The notes beneath the pieces are model-generated. The model saw nothing but the letters and a program-made list of their open reading frames with translations, ran no database searches and was not told the origin of the DNA. Made by a program: the position numbers and the translations under genes. Shown one piece after another: positions 62,567 through 64,000 of a stretch of DNA of 64,000 bases. Source of the stretch: Prochlorococcus sp. AG-355-I04 (GTDB lineage Bacteria; Cyanobacteriota; Cyanobacteriia; PCC-6307; Cyanobiaceae); assembly GCA_003280915.1 (NCBI GenBank), contig QCDL01000002.1, positions 62,001 to 126,000 on the forward strand, read 5' to 3'. The first letter of the stretch is position 1. Every line of letters starts with the position of its first letter.

Positions 62567-63354
62567 TGGTTAATAACTTTTGGTTTGAGGCGAAAAATAT
62601 AAATTGTTTTAAAAATGGCTTTAGAGTAATTAAAGATTTAAATTTAAAGATAGCGTATTCAGAGAATGTAATATTAATTGGACCAAATGGCTCAGGTAAA
62701 TCATCTTTGATAGAAGTAATAAATAGAAACATATATCCTGTAATAGCTAATGAATCGAAATTAAAAATATTTGGCAAAGAACTTATAAATTTATGGGAAC
62801 TAAGAAAAAGAATAAGTACCGTAAATAATGATATAAAAAATAGAATAAATCCAAATCTACAAGTTTTTGACTTAATTTTAAGTGGACTATATGGAAGGTA
62901 TTGTTACGTACAAAATAAGTCTGAGAGCGACTTTTATAAGGTTGAAAAAATAATGAAGAAAATGAATATCTCTTATTTATCTAAAAAATATTTCTCCTAT
63001 TTATCCGATGGAGAAAAAAAAATTTCACTCATTGCTAGGGCCTTAATAAAAAAACCAGATATCTTGATCCTAGATGAACCAATTGCAAATTTAGATTATA
63101 AATCAAAGTTTTTTGTAGTTGATAAGATTAATGAATTATCAAAATTAAATACCAGAATTTTTTGCGTTACTCATGATATCTCTATGATTACAAGAATATA
63201 TGATCGCGTCCTAATGCTAAAAGATGGCAAAATAATCGCTGATGGTCATCAAAATAAGATTATAAATAGTGAGAATCTTAAAAAGTTATACGACATTGAT
63301 GTAGAGGTAGCTAAAAATAATGGACTTTGGAAAATAAATAGATTGTCTAAATAA
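62566..63354 (+). CDS. Orphan ABC transporter ATP-binding protein
   Basis: The 262-residue ATPase starts at a GTG and has Walker A 'GPNGSGKSSLIEV', Q-loop near 'RISTVNNDIKNR', a degenerate signature 'LSDGEKKISLIARALI', Walker B 'ILILDEPIANLDYKS' and the His switch 'CVTHDISM'. The Asp in LSDGE replaces the second Gly of LSGGQ. No permease lies beside it, so the partner is elsewhere or it acts without one. It is translationally coupled to the 33-aa gene and ends overlapping the convergent zinc-ribbon gene by 8 bases. Confidence 0.9.
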   Translation: MVNNFWFEAKNINCFKNGFRVIKDLNLKIAYSENVILIGPNGSGKSSLIEVINRNIYPVIANESKLKIFGKELINLWELRKRISTVNNDIKNRINPNLQVFDLILSGLYGRYCYVQNKSESDFYKVEKIMKKMNISYLSKKYFSYLSDGEKKISLIARALIKKPDILILDEPIANLDYKSKFFVVDKINELSKLNTRIFCVTHDISMITRIYDRVLMLKDGKIIADGHQNKIINSENLKKLYDIDVEVAKNNGLWKINRLSK

Positions 63355-63535
63355 CAATTATAAAAATAACTATGGCAATAGCAAGAAATACAAACTTATT
63401 GCTTTTTAAAAATGAAGAGGATTTATTTTTAAATGAGGAAGATCCACATTTAGAGCAGACAATCTTACCTCCTAAAGAACGGTCTGAGACAAACGAAGAA
63501 CTTCCACAATTAAAACAAACTCTATTTACGCTCAT
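63347..63535 (-). CDS. Zinc-ribbon protein with C-terminal membrane anchor (62 aa)
   Basis: Two CxxC pairs, 'RVCFNCGSSS' and 'IVCSKCGSSS', about 18 residues apart, form a zinc ribbon. A Ser/Lys linker then leads to one C-terminal hydrophobic segment ('FVFLAIAIVIFIIVI'), with little after it. Such tail-anchored zinc ribbons are common adaptors, but this one has no recognised family. It is convergent with the ABC ATPase gene. Confidence 0.8.
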   Translation of the reverse strand: MSVNRVCFNCGSSSFVSDRSLGGKIVCSKCGSSSFKNKSSSFLKSNKFVFLAIAIVIFIIVI

Positions 63536-63612
63536 CTAAAATAAAATTTTAAACAATTCTATCTAAATTATATTGCTAAATACTATGTAAAGAAAAACTT
63601 CAGAATCATCAT

Positions 63613-63631
63613 GATAATGAGAATCTATTGC
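63613..63631 (+). promoter_or_regulatory. Fur-box-like site 1 (upstream)
   Basis: GATAATGAGAATCTATTGC matches the Fur consensus GATAATGATAATCATTATC at 14 of 19 positions, with the left half nearly perfect. It overlaps the candidate -35 at 63628-63633. Confidence 0.55.
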
Positions 63632-63656
63632 AATAAGTAAATTTATGGTGCATAAT
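63628..63656 (+). promoter_or_regulatory. Sigma-70 type promoter of the CRP-like gene
   Basis: TTGCAA (63628-63633), a 17-base spacer and CATAAT (63651-63656) form a plausible promoter. It is flanked on both sides by Fur-box-like sites, the layout of an iron-repressed gene. The ATG lies at 63689. Confidence 0.55.
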
Positions 63657-63657
63657 T

Positions 63658-63676
63658 GATAATAATTCTCATTATC
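63658..63676 (+). promoter_or_regulatory. Fur-box-like site 2 (overlapping transcription start)
   Basis: GATAATAATTCTCATTATC matches the Fur consensus at 16 of 19 positions and is a near-perfect inverted repeat. It starts 2 bases after the -10 box, covering the expected start site, 45 bases from site 1. Confidence 0.7.
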
Positions 63677-63688
63677 ATATTTAAATTA

Positions 63689-64000
63689 ATGAATTTCCAT
63701 TGTTATGGAGAATCTCCGTCAAAATTAGTAAGGATAATAACTGGACAATCCGTATTAATAGATCCTTCATCAAGACCAAAAGGGACTTGCCTAGAAGTCG
63801 AGAGTGGAATTGCAAGAGTTTATTGTCCTTGTGAAGAAACTGAAGGAATGACACTTGCATTTTTACAATCAGGAGATCAATTAAGGACAGACCTTTTGTG
63901 TAGCGAAGGTGTCTGCGTTGAGGCATTAACAGATTTGTCTTTTCACAGCAATGTAAATATTGATAAGAATATGGGATTCGATGCAGTAAATGAATGGACT
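63689..64000 (+). CDS. CRP/FNR-like regulator, sensor domain (3' truncated by window)
   Basis: The ATG at 63689 opens a frame that runs off the window at 64000 (104 codons seen). The visible part looks like a CRP-family effector domain: 'VLIDPSSRPKGTCLEVESGIARVY' (cap loop then the 'EGxxRV' strand), 'EGMTLAFLQSGDQL', and 'CVEALTDLSF'. It has several cysteines (in 'YCPCEE' and 'LLCSEGVC') that could bind iron-sulfur or sense redox. The DNA-binding domain would lie beyond the end. It is preceded by a promoter between two Fur-like boxes. Confidence 0.65.
   Translation, partial: MNFHCYGESPSKLVRIITGQSVLIDPSSRPKGTCLEVESGIARVYCPCEETEGMTLAFLQSGDQLRTDLLCSEGVCVEALTDLSFHSNVNIDKNMGFDAVNEWT

Noticed and set aside
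63681-63926. Minus-strand 81-aa ORF
   Set aside because: It is antisense to the CRP-like gene, whose frame has the clear domain motifs.
57045-64000. Whole region as a prophage or integrative element
   Set aside because: No integrase, transposase, phage structural gene, tRNA-fragment att site or long flanking repeats were seen. It looks like a patch of small accessory genes.

Overview
The window is a low-GC (roughly 30 percent), very compact cyanobacterial chromosome segment. Gene content (Psb28, a PAM68-like assembly factor, GUN4, type I glutamine synthetase, urease plus the urtABCDE urea transporter, many tiny one-helix proteins), intergenic gaps often under 50 bp and extreme A/T codon preference point to a high-light clade Prochlorococcus. 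The strain cannot be fixed from the sequence alone. No rRNA, CRISPR array, insertion sequence or integrase was seen; one tRNA (Pro, anticodon GGG) is present.

Layout. 0-5 kb: the end of a MacB/FtsX-type permease, a BioY-like protein, lspA, a GTPase-DUF697 protein, and a PLP decarboxylase on the other strand. 5-10 kb: tadA, a class V aminotransferase, glnA with an NtcA-type promoter and a strong terminator, and a methyltransferase. 10-20 kb: an RsbW-like kinase, GUN4, mnmH, psb28, an AI-2E family permease, secDF, pdhB, ispE, rsmA, rlmH. 20-25 kb: a UmuD/UmuC cassette behind a LexA-like box, followed by a small HExxH protein, then dnaG. 25-41 kb: housekeeping genes (ruvA, rpsO, dnaE, gatA, rlmB, mini-RNase III, a STAS protein, carA, trpD, an ABC exporter, msrA, tRNA-Pro, uppP). 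41-46.7 kb: small membrane proteins and a four-gene glucosylglycerate cluster (glycerate kinase, HAD phosphatase, GH13 phosphorylase, and a divergent synthase). 46.7-57 kb: ureABCD and ureEFG arranged divergently, then urtA-E behind a second NtcA-type promoter. Together they take up urea, hydrolyse it with a nickel enzyme and supply ammonium to GlnA. The osmolyte genes sit against this nitrogen block.

57-64 kb is looser and looks accessory. It holds many short hypothetical genes (several below the 60-aa cutoff of the ORF track), a ribbon-helix-helix-like protein bracketed by short GC-richer repeats, a Rieske oxygenase / one-helix protein / orphan ABC ATPase operon with a 1-nt coupling overlap, a zinc-ribbon membrane protein, and, cut by the window end, a CRP-like sensor-domain gene whose promoter is bracketed by two Fur-box-like sequences. 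The most promising less-described items are the umuDC-HExxH cassette, the Rieske-ABC operon, the Fur-type double operator, and the set of unannotated small membrane proteins.
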